Of a stretch of DNA of 64,000 nucleotides, positions 9,288 to 16,023 are shown one piece after another. This DNA is from Desulfobulbus oralis (GTDB taxonomy: Bacteria > Desulfobacterota > Desulfobulbia > Desulfobulbales > Desulfobulbaceae). Location of the stretch: NCBI RefSeq assembly GCF_002952055.1, contig NZ_CP021255.1:496001-560000 (forward strand), in the 5' to 3' direction. The stretch's first letter is position 1. Each line of letters starts with the position of its first letter. The notes below the pieces were generated by a model that worked only from the letters and a program-made list of their open reading frames with translations, made no database searches and had not been told where the DNA came from. Made by a program: the position numbers and the translations under genes.

Positions 9288-10509
9288 GAACAGGGTCGTG
9301 GCATGGTTGGTGACACAGACCTATTCCCGAGGCACTCTGTACAGTGAAACACTGGCGCGCCAGTATATGGGGGCTGTTGCCCAAGCGCCTGAACGTTTGG
9401 GTCTGCCAAGCGATTTGGCCAAGGTCAGCGCCTTTGAACAGTGCAGTGCGGCGGAACTGGAGCGGTTATGGCAGGTATGGAAAACCGCGCCGAACTATAC
9501 CGAACGGAACAGGCAAACGGGCAATGCCTTGTCCGCTGGCATGGGCTGTTTGTTGCAATATCTGCGCTACCGGGAAAGCCAATCTCTACGGGTACGTCGA
9601 GTTCCCCGCCAGGACACCAACCCGCCAGCAGCGGACGAGCAGGATAATCAGCCTGCCTCTTCCAACTCTTCGGATACTCCTGAGCAGCCCATACGCCTTT
9701 TGCGCCAATTTGCTTTGGAGTACATAGATAAGCGTCCCAAAGGCGGAGTTCTATGGGTTATAGGTGATCAAAGGCTGGCTGATACAATGGAACAGCTACG
9801 TCAGGTAGGCTTTCCCTTCACATTCAAGCCACGTGGCGGCATAGCCAGCGGTTGGCGCGACGCCTGGTGGCTCAAAGAACAAGACAGTATTACCCTCCCC
9901 CGAAATACCGAAACCGAAATTAAACTCACGCGCGAACCGGATCCTGACACAGTCGCGGCTTGGTTGCTCACCCAGACCGATGCCGAGGGCGAGCGGTATC
10001 AGGCGGCTGACGCGCAACTCTACATGTGGGCCTTGCGCACCACGCCCGCCAAGCTGGATTTGCCCCCCGCAGTTATCCAAAAAAGCGTTTTCTCCTGCCG
10101 CACTCCCGAAGAGCTGAAGCAACATTGGGAGCTTCTCAAAACCGCGCTCAACTATCAGCAGCTCCGCGCTTACACGAGCATTTTTGATATTGGCGTCCAA
10201 TGCCTCCTGCGCTATCTGGAATCCCATCCGGCCAACGCCGGGCAAATAACCGCAGCGGCAGCGGCAAACATAGCCGAGCCTGACCCCAAGTGGATTCCTG
10301 ATGCGGAAGCCAAAAACGGCTCGGACATTGACCCTGATGCAGTTGTAGCTTGGCTGGTCACCCAGCCCAACGCCAACGGCACGCTGTATCTGAAAAGAGT
10401 CGTGCGAACCTACATGTCTGCGTTAACGTACCACTCCCGCAAAATTGGATTTACCCCCCTCACTCTCACAAAAAAGCGTTTTCTCTTGCCACACGCCAGA
10501 AGAGCTTGA
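9271..10509 (+). CDS. Three-repeat helical-domain protein, N-terminal part (unknown function)
   Basis: It opens with a GGAGG ribosome site and MARIAMNRVVAWLVTQ. The protein is built from repeats of about 100 residues: V-x-A-W-L-x-T-Q at the start, Y-M-x-A-L in the middle and C-L-L-x-Y-L-x-S/R at the end. Copies start near residues 9, 228 and 351. Between copies 1 and 2 lies a small module with GGVLWVIGDQRLADTMEQL and GWRDAWWLK. I have seen these modules on helicase- or restriction-associated proteins but cannot name them. Copy 3 goes out of frame near base 10423, where GCGTTAACGTACC has one extra A relative to copy 2. The correct continuation is the next entry, so this ORF's last 30 or so residues are frameshift noise. 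Confidence 0.55.
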   Translation: MARIAMNRVVAWLVTQTYSRGTLYSETLARQYMGAVAQAPERLGLPSDLAKVSAFEQCSAAELERLWQVWKTAPNYTERNRQTGNALSAGMGCLLQYLRYRESQSLRVRRVPRQDTNPPAADEQDNQPASSNSSDTPEQPIRLLRQFALEYIDKRPKGGVLWVIGDQRLADTMEQLRQVGFPFTFKPRGGIASGWRDAWWLKEQDSITLPRNTETEIKLTREPDPDTVAAWLLTQTDAEGERYQAADAQLYMWALRTTPAKLDLPPAVIQKSVFSCRTPEELKQHWELLKTALNYQQLRAYTSIFDIGVQCLLRYLESHPANAGQITAAAAANIAEPDPKWIPDAEAKNGSDIDPDAVVAWLVTQPNANGTLYLKRVVRTYMSALTYHSRKIGFTPLTLTKKRFLLPHARRA

Positions 10510-12238
10510 CCAACACTTGCAACTCCTGCAAACAGCGCCGAATTACCGGCAAGTGAATTACGATATCCTTCACGGTCAGTTTTCTGCTGGGATTGCGTGC
10601 TTCCGCCGCTACTTGGAAGCCCATCCAGCCCGCATGGCAGGCGCTCCTAGCCTCTCAGCCCGCTTCTCCGCCCCCATAACAGCAAAAAACGAAAGTATCA
10701 ATTGTATGGAGGCCAGCCCACCTCCACCGCTCCCTGCCCCGCCGATCCCACCCGCACCGCAGCCCGCCATGACCACTGCGAAACCGGCAAGTCCTTACCG
10801 CCCGCAAACCGCTGCGTCCCAAGTCCCCGCCTGGCTTGTTGAAATCCTGAGCGGCGTCCTGCAACGCCATTTCAGTAACGGCTTTCCCCTCAACGACGGC
10901 ATTGAACTGCTCCGCTTCCGGGAATTCACCTATCAGGACGTCGGCAAGCCCATTCGGGAAAGCGTGGACGACGCGAAACTCACTTATTGCATCCGCGCCT
11001 GCGGCCCGGTCTTTCAGAACCGGGTCTATCCCGTGCCGCCCGAGGCTGTGGAGCGGCTTTACTCGCTCGTGGCAAGCTGCCTTGAGGAGGGCGCGGCCAT
11101 CATCTTTTATGACCAGTTCTACCAAAACCATGAAACCTGGCTCTTTGACGCCTGCATCGTCTCGCCAGAGATGCTCCGTTTTCTCCTGCAAAAGCGTTTC
11201 CCCCGGCTCACCTTCACGGACAGCTATTGCGGCCAGGGCATCAGCACCATTCCCCAGACCGTGTCCCAGGAGGTCCAGCGGGTTTGGGGCGACGTGGCGG
11301 TGCATACTTATGAGGAACTGGCGGAACTGCTTCCCTATATTCCCTTTCAGCGCATTAAAACCGCGCTGGTGCAAAATCCGGTTTTCACCCTGAACGCGGA
11401 CGGAGCCTATGCCAATCTGGATTTGGTGGAGATTGAGGACGAGGAGCGGGAAAAATTTGTCTGCATAATGACTGAAAGCTGTGAGCAGGAGGGCTATGCG
11501 TCCCTCTCGGAGCTGAATTTGGACGATCTTCAGGAACGCAACTACGAGCTTTCGGAAAACGCCCTGGCCGCCGCCGTGTTCCAGCTCTGCCTCTCGGATC
11601 GCTTTGAGCGTAACCGCAATATCATCACGCCCAAGGGCGCATCCCAGGATATCCGCGCCATTCTGGAGCGCCATTTAAGCCAGCTTGAACGCTGCGGTCT
11701 GGATGAATTGACCGGGTTTGCCGAGAACATCAACGGCAGCGCACCGGCCCCGCAAACCATCCTGGAGGCGGCCCACAGCGTGATGGTGCGCATAGACAAA
11801 GACACATTCCTCAGCGAAGCGCTGCTGCATTTTGACGTGGAGGGCACGGACGAGGCCATTGCCCTCGCCCTGGAAGGGACGGACGGTGAAACCAAAGCCT
11901 TCGCGCCCCTGCAAGCCTTCACCACTTTCGCCGCCTTCCCGGACTGTGGCCAGGCCTGGAATCTTTTTGTGCTGGAGAGCTATTGCCGTCGTTTCAGCCA
12001 GCGCTTCCGCTTTGCCGCGCACACCGCCAATTCCACCAATTGCGGCGCGGTAATCAGGAAAGAAAACAGCCAGAGCTACAACAGTCTTTTGGTGGAGGCG
12101 GCCTTGCAGGCGGGGCTTCCGGCCAAGGAAAACGAGGTGGGCGAATTTCTGATCGCCCAGGGCTATCTGGCCCGCAAAACCGTGAAAATCAGGGAGATCG
12201 TGTCCGCGCTCCGCACCCTGAAAGCGAGGCGGGCCTGA
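10445..12238 (+). CDS. C-terminal part of the same split protein (unknown function)
   Basis: The frame continues repeat 3 exactly (KLDLPPSLSQKSVFS against copy 2 KLDLPPAVIQKSVFS), which shows that 9271-12238 was one gene of about 988 codons. After the repeat comes a proline-rich linker (PPPPLPAPPIPPAPQP). A large domain follows, starting at VPAWLVEILSGVLQRHFSNG with FPLNDGIELLRFREF and GAAIIFYDQFYQNHETWL. The end is basic and helix-turn-helix-like (KTVKIREIVSALRTLKARRA). It is probably a soluble protein. The next gene starts one base after the stop at 12240, a tight operon, so the two products probably act together. I do not recognise the family by name. Confidence 0.5.
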   Translation: MDLPPSLSQKSVFSCHTPEELDQHLQLLQTAPNYRQVNYDILHGQFSAGIACFRRYLEAHPARMAGAPSLSARFSAPITAKNESINCMEASPPPPLPAPPIPPAPQPAMTTAKPASPYRPQTAASQVPAWLVEILSGVLQRHFSNGFPLNDGIELLRFREFTYQDVGKPIRESVDDAKLTYCIRACGPVFQNRVYPVPPEAVERLYSLVASCLEEGAAIIFYDQFYQNHETWLFDACIVSPEMLRFLLQKRFPRLTFTDSYCGQGISTIPQTVSQEVQRVWGDVAVHTYEELAELLPYIPFQRIKTALVQNPVFTLNADGAYANLDLVEIEDEEREKFVCIMTESCEQEGYASLSELNLDDLQERNYELSENALAAAVFQLCLSDRFERNRNIITPKGASQDIRAILERHLSQLERCGLDELTGFAENINGSAPAPQTILEAAHSVMVRIDKDTFLSEALLHFDVEGTDEAIALALEGTDGETKAFAPLQAFTTFAAFPDCGQAWNLFVLESYCRRFSQRFRFAAHTANSTNCGAVIRKENSQSYNSLLVEAALQAGLPAKENEVGEFLIAQGYLARKTVKIREIVSALRTLKARRA

Positions 12239-12239
12239 A

Positions 12240-13142
12240 ATGTATTCCTACACCTACGATCCCGAAACCGGCGGACTTCTGCTCAACGCCTCGCCCGCCC
12301 CATTCTCCCGCGAACCCCGCCCGGTGTACGCGCCCGAGCTTGACCTTTTGGGCTTTGACCGCTTCTGGCGCTACGACAGACAGACGGACGCGCCCTATAT
12401 GTGGGCCGAGGCCAACCAATACTTCTATCGCGGCAGGCTGGTGGCCAGGCTCAAGGGTGGTAACGCCTTCACCGCGCCGGAGATCATCATTCCCGAGGAG
12501 GAAAACGGCCAGCCTGTGCGCCCCGAGCCTGACGGCGGCAAGCTCCGGCCCGTTGATCTGGCCGCGATGGTGGCGGCCAACCGGGAGCTTTTGGAGATTC
12601 TGGAACGCACCACGGTGCGGCGCATCGTGGACGCCTACGCCCGCCACCGCAAACGGCTGGACTGCTTCCATGTGGCCTTTTCCGGGGGCAAGGACAGTTG
12701 CGTTCTGCTGGATCTGGTGAAAAAGGCCCTGCCCAAAGGCAGCTTTGTGGTGGTCTTTGGCGACACGGGCATGGAGTTCCCAGACACCTACGAAGTGGTG
12801 CGCCAAACCCAGGCCCAATGCCAGGCGGAGGAAATTCCCTTTTATATAGCCCGCTCCCACTTCAAGCCCGAAGAGTCGTGGCAGCTCTTTGGCCCGCCCT
12901 CGCGGGTGCTGCGCTGGTGCTGTTCGGTGCACAAAAGCGCACCGCAAACCCTGAAGTTGCGAGAAATCACAGGGAAAACAGATTACACCGGGTTGGCGTT
13001 TGTTGGAGTTCGAGCACACGAAAGCGCAACACGAGCAAAATACGAATACGAAAATTTTGGAAAAAAACAAAGAGGACAATACAGCAATAACCCTATACTT
13101 GAATGGACATCTGCTGAAATTTGGCTGTATATATATCAATAA
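12240..13142 (+). CDS. PAPS-reductase-like PP-loop protein, N-terminal part (frameshifted)
   Basis: A member of the PP-loop ATP pyrophosphatase (PAPS reductase / DndC-like) superfamily: the PP-loop AFSGGKDSCVLLDLV lies near residue 148, FGDTGMEFPDTYE follows, then RVLRWCCSVHKSAPQ. The family activates substrates by adenylation or handles sulfur. A stop (CAA TAA) truncates the frame at 13142, just after a TATATATAT run. Removing two bases from the run restores the reading INNAYKIGSARVGCLCCP of the next entry. Base composition drops abruptly from GC-rich to AT-rich at about 12,950, inside this gene. It follows the repeat protein by one base. Confidence 0.65.
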   Translation: MYSYTYDPETGGLLLNASPAPFSREPRPVYAPELDLLGFDRFWRYDRQTDAPYMWAEANQYFYRGRLVARLKGGNAFTAPEIIIPEEENGQPVRPEPDGGKLRPVDLAAMVAANRELLEILERTTVRRIVDAYARHRKRLDCFHVAFSGGKDSCVLLDLVKKALPKGSFVVVFGDTGMEFPDTYEVVRQTQAQCQAEEIPFYIARSHFKPEESWQLFGPPSRVLRWCCSVHKSAPQTLKLREITGKTDYTGLAFVGVRAHESATRAKYEYENFGKKQRGQYSNNPILEWTSAEIWLYIYQ

Positions 13143-13839
13143 TATAATTATAAATAATGCATACAAAATAGGAAGCGCGCGTGTAGGATGTCTATGTTGT
13201 CCAATGGGTGGAGGAAAATCGTGCTATATTGAATATAAAAACTATACGGAGGAAATTAAATTATTTCATACAATAATAGAAAAATTCAATAGCAGAAAAA
13301 ATATAAATTTATCAGATAAAATATCAAAAGGAATGTGGAGTGCAAGAAAAAATGGAAGAGATTTACTTGGAAATCAAAATAAATACTTAGAAACACGTAA
13401 AGAATCTTATATACAAGTAGATATAATCAATACAATACAAATATTTAATGAATGGAATAAAACTTTAAATACCGAACACAACACTATTAATGTTGAAGAA
13501 AATAAAAATGGATTTTCTGTAAAATTCAATAATTATATTATAAGTAATAATCCATTTTTAAGCAAGTCTATACACTTTTTACTTCACAAATCTGCCTATT
13601 GTGTAGGATGCAAGGTATGCGAAGCAAATTGTACAACAGGAGCGATTAAATTTGTTAATAATACAATCACTATAAATAACTGTATTCATTGTAAAAAATG
13701 TTACGAGATAGACAGTGGATGTTTATTATATCATTCATTACGTTTCCCATCAGGAGGAGGAAGTAATATGAAAAGCATTAATACTTTATCAAATCATGCA
13801 CCAAAAAGTGAATGGCTTAATGACCTCTTTGAAAAATGA
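13136..13839 (+). pseudogene. Fe-S C-terminal part of the PP-loop protein
   Basis: In the frame shifted by the TA run, the protein continues with RVGCLCCPMGGG and then a two-cluster ferredoxin-like pattern: CVGCKVCEANC near 13600 and CIHCKKCYEIDSGC near 13690, followed by LRFPSGGGSNMKS. This suggests one or two [4Fe-4S] clusters working with the PP-loop domain. The open frame ends at TGA 13837-13839 after WLNDLFEK. No ribosome site or ATG suggests separate translation. The segment is about 27-30% GC against about 60% around it, which points to a foreign source or recombination. Confidence 0.6.
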
Positions 13840-14060
13840 CATATATTTTTTGATGAACATGGTCTTGGCCCTGAACAGATTTCATTCTTCAAACGCTTCC
13901 TTAAAGATGCAGAAATCATAATAAATAATGAAACTACAAATTTATTTGATATAACCAAAAAAATCAATGGGATTCTACTTCTTCTTTGGGAATTATATTA
14001 ATAAATCTTGTAAATAACAATCCGCAAATTTGTTGGTATGTTGTTAATTTTGAAGTGAAT
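13840..14060 (+). pseudogene. Out-of-frame tail of the PP-loop protein
   Basis: After the TGA the same frame keeps coding character: HIFFDEHGLGPEQISFFKRF, then DITKKING. A one-base shift near 13967 gives SLGIILINLVNNN and CWYVVNF. It ends at the edge of the IS200-type element. I read it as a helical C-terminal domain of the same protein, now split by a stop, a frameshift and an insertion. A link to the DUF4007 family occurred to me but is only a guess. Confidence 0.4.
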
Positions 14061-14063
14061 TCT

Positions 14064-14594
14064 CTACCGCCTAAAGGCGGTAGCTTCGAACCATTGCCGC
14101 CTGCAAGGCGGCTTACGGAGCCAGGGTAAAATCGTCATCGTGGGCTCGCTCCTCCAAGTCCTGCTCTGCAATATATTGCATGATGACATCGTCTGTGACA
14201 TTGCCTGAACTGGCGGCAAAATATCCGCGACCCCACAGATGACGGCCCCAAAATTGCCCGGACAAACGTCGGTTTTCTGCAAGCAGCTTGCGTGAGGTTT
14301 TCCCTTTTATGCGGCCAACCAATTTACTCACAGAAATCTGTGGAGGAAGCGAAACAAACAGATGTACATGATCTTTGGAGACGTGCCCTTTCAAAATATC
14401 TATATCCATGGATCGGCATATTTCTCGTATCAGATCCTGTAAACGCACGGCCACGTCTCCAAAGAGAACCGGTTTGCGATACTTGGTAATCCATACAATA
14501 TGGACCTTGAGGGAATAAATTGAATGCGAGCCTTTGCGATACGCATAGTCATCCATAGTATCGCAAACCTACTGAAGTCTTCGCCTCAAGGCGA
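14064..14594 (-). mobile_element. IS200/IS605-family insertion sequence
   Basis: The element consists of one tnpA gene flanked by short hairpins, as usual for this family, and lacks inverted terminal repeats. Hairpins: CTACCGCC-TAAA-GGCGGTAG (14064-14083), GCCGCC-TGCAA-GGCGGC (14096-14112) and TCGCC-TCAA-GGCGA (14581-14594). No tnpB is present. The exact cleavage sites cannot be fixed from one copy. It lies at the end of the AT-rich PP-loop gene remnant and may have truncated it. Confidence 0.75.
14113..14556 (-). CDS. tnpA: IS200/IS605 transposase TnpA (Y1 HUH type)
   Basis: 147 residues, the standard length. The HUH metal-binding pair is H63-V-H65 in KDHVHLFVSLPP. The single catalytic tyrosine is Y128 in IMQYIAEQ. 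The start YRKGSHSIYSLKVHIVW is typical of the family. TnpA acts as a dimer that excises and inserts single-stranded DNA by recognising the subterminal hairpins listed with the element. All key residues are present, so it may be active. Confidence 0.9.
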   Translation of the reverse strand: MDDYAYRKGSHSIYSLKVHIVWITKYRKPVLFGDVAVRLQDLIREICRSMDIDILKGHVSKDHVHLFVSLPPQISVSKLVGRIKGKTSRKLLAENRRLSGQFWGRHLWGRGYFAASSGNVTDDVIMQYIAEQDLEERAHDDDFTLAP

Positions 14595-14599
14595 GGGAT

Positions 14600-14850
14600 T
14601 TTCTCCCATTCCCAGAAAGAGACATTAAGGGCGAACCACCGCAGAACCAGGCCCTTCAAATTTTCTCTGGGCAAGGCATTCCAGATAATTCCGGTAGGAA
14701 GCACAGAGACGAGAGCGGCAAAATACAGGCGATGCGAATAGTTGCGTCTCCTTCCTCTTCCAGGCTTTTGGATGTAGGTTTGGCCAGCATCCCGGCAGTC
14801 TGTGGAATCAATGCTTCGACAGTCTGCCAAAATTCATCAGAAATCCCCAA
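14600..14850 (-). pseudogene. IS5-family transposase N-terminal remnant
   Basis: The frame starting at 14850 gives MGISDEFWQTVEALIPQ. A shifted frame continues with QKPGRGRRRNYS, YFAALVSVLPTGIIWNALPR and LVLRWFALNVSFWEW, all in the order of an IS5-type N-terminal domain. One frameshift lies near 14780. The DDE domain is missing and the IS200-type element borders its 3' side. Confidence 0.6.
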
Positions 14851-14953
14851 GTATTGATATGCGGCATGCTTGCTCGGTGTTTGTATGGATCTTCCAACGG
14901 ACTATCAGGAAAACACCCTGTATTTGCAAGTGATTTGTTCGTAGATAAGCACT

Positions 14954-14973
14954 TAGGCTCAGGCCTCATTAAT
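14954..14973. repeat. Left inverted terminal repeat of the IS5-type element
   Basis: TAGGCTCAGGCCTCATTAAT, an exact reverse complement of 15755-15774. It marks the 5' end of the transposase-bearing element. Confidence 0.85.
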
Positions 14974-15019
14974 TGCCAAAAAGCAGAAAATCTGGTTAGT
15001 TGTGCTCAGGGAGGACGCC

Positions 15020-15388
15020 ATGAGCCAACTGTTCTCCCTTTCTGCCGAGCAACTCGAACGTATCAAGCCCTTCTTTCCACGGTCACATGGTATTCCGCGG
15101 GTCGATGACCGGAAAGTCATCAGCGGCATCATTTATGTCATCAAACATGGCTTGCAGTGGAAGGATGCGCCGCGCGAGTATGGCCCTTATAAAACGCTCT
15201 ACAATCGTTTTTTGCGCTGGAGCCAGATGGGCATCTTCAACAACATTTTTACCGAATTGGCAAAAACAGCGGGACAGGATGGCCAGGTGATGATCGATGC
15301 GACCCACCTCAAGGCGCATCGTACCGCCGCCAGTTTGCTCAAAAAAGGGCTCTTTCCCGCTGCATCGGACGCACAAAGGGCGGGCTGA
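15020..15388 (+). CDS. IS5-type transposase, first frame
   Basis: MSQLFSLSAEQLERIKPFFP followed by GIIYVIKHGLQWKDAPREYG and the first catalytic aspartate in VMIDATHLKAHRT. This frame ends at 15388 (DAQRAG stop). In IS427-group elements a programmed shift normally joins it to the second frame, whose expected continuation GRTKGGLNSK is present here in another frame. ATG 15020 fits the family start. Confidence 0.75.
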   Translation: MSQLFSLSAEQLERIKPFFPRSHGIPRVDDRKVISGIIYVIKHGLQWKDAPREYGPYKTLYNRFLRWSQMGIFNNIFTELAKTAGQDGQVMIDATHLKAHRTAASLLKKGLFPAASDAQRAG

Positions 15389-15399
15389 ACTCCAAAACT

Positions 15400-15759
15400 A
15401 TGCCCTTTGCGACGCTCACGGCAGGCCAGGTAAGCGACTACAAGGGAGCCGCCCTGCTTATGGATGCCATAGATGCTTTGCCCGAGGCCAGGGAGCTGCT
15501 GGCGGACCGTGGTTATGACGCCGACTGGTTCCGTGATGCCCTGCGTACCAGAGGCATTACGCCCTGCATCCTGCCCGGAAGGAGCCGAAAGAGACTCTGC
15601 CCGTACGATCAAAATCTGTATAAACAGCGGCACAAGATCGAGATCATGTTTGGCAGGATCAAGGACTGGCGGAGAATAGCCATGCGTTATGACCGCTGCG
15701 CACATACCTTCTTTTCAGCTCTGTGCCTCGCGGCTTCCATCATATTCTATCTCGATTAA
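15400..15759 (+). CDS. IS5-type transposase, second frame
   Basis: It supplies the rest of the DDE domain: TAGQVSDYKGAALLMDAID, LADRGYDADWFRDAL with the second aspartate, and NLYKQRHKIEIMFGRIKDWR with the catalytic glutamate region. The segment usually between CDAHGRP and TAGQ is short. The repeated bases ACGGCAGGCC suggest a small deletion between direct repeats, so this copy is probably inactive. The ATG at 15400 is unlikely to be a true start. Confidence 0.65.
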   Translation: MPFATLTAGQVSDYKGAALLMDAIDALPEARELLADRGYDADWFRDALRTRGITPCILPGRSRKRLCPYDQNLYKQRHKIEIMFGRIKDWRRIAMRYDRCAHTFFSALCLAASIIFYLD

Positions 15760-15774
15760 TGAGGCCTGAGCCTA
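15755..15774. repeat. Right inverted terminal repeat of the IS5-type element
   Basis: ATTAATGAGGCCTGAGCCTA, the exact partner of 14954-14973. The transposase stop at 15757-15759 lies inside it. Confidence 0.85.
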
Positions 15775-15883
15775 GTTCAGTCCTGGGGCTTGATCACCTG
15801 GTCTGAACTGAAAAACCCTTGACCGGCGGAAGGGTGTTCCTTGGATAGGTTGAGAAGTCGCTTCCTTGCCGGCACCAAAACCA

Positions 15884-15926
15884 ACAAGCCTCCCTGGAAC
15901 ATTGGCGTTCCAGGGAGGCTTGTTTC
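15884..15926. terminator. Strong bidirectional hairpin terminator
   Basis: A perfect 17-bp stem (ACAAGCCTCCCTGGAAC / GTTCCAGGGAGGCTTGT) with a 6-base loop, followed by TTT. It is one of a pair downstream of the left tRNA-Asp copy. A similar pair lies at 49296-49424. Confidence 0.7.
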
Positions 15927-15979
15927 GTCAGGTTGTGGGCTTCGCAATCAAGCGGCCCGACAGGGGAGCGAAACTGAAA

Positions 15980-16012
15980 AACTCTCTTGGAACAATCGTT
16001 CCAAGAGAGTTT
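15980..16012. terminator. Hairpin terminator, originally downstream of tRNA-Asp
   Basis: A 14-bp stem AACTCTCTTGGAAC / GTTCCAAGAGAGTT with loop AATC. Read on the minus strand, it should end the tRNA-Val/tRNA-Asp transcript. The ISL3 element now separates it from the tRNA gene. Confidence 0.6.
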
Positions 16013-16023
16013 GAAAATAATAG

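Larger units (their letters stand above)
14954..15774 (+). mobile_element. IS5-family (IS427-like) insertion sequence
   Basis: Perfect inverted ends lie at 14954-14973 (TAGGCTCAGGCCTCATTAAT) and 15755-15774 (ATTAATGAGGCCTGAGCCTA). The outer TA can be read as a 2-bp target duplication, as in the IS427 group. The interior holds a two-frame transposase. A degraded 3' end of a related copy lies at 55863-55998, so the family has been active in this genome. Confidence 0.85.

Noticed and set aside
13837-13839. In-frame TGA in the PP-loop gene as a selenocysteine codon
   Set aside because: It does not fall at a cysteine-motif position, and a further frameshift and an insertion follow, which fits decay. 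I saw no clear SECIS-like hairpin directly after it.
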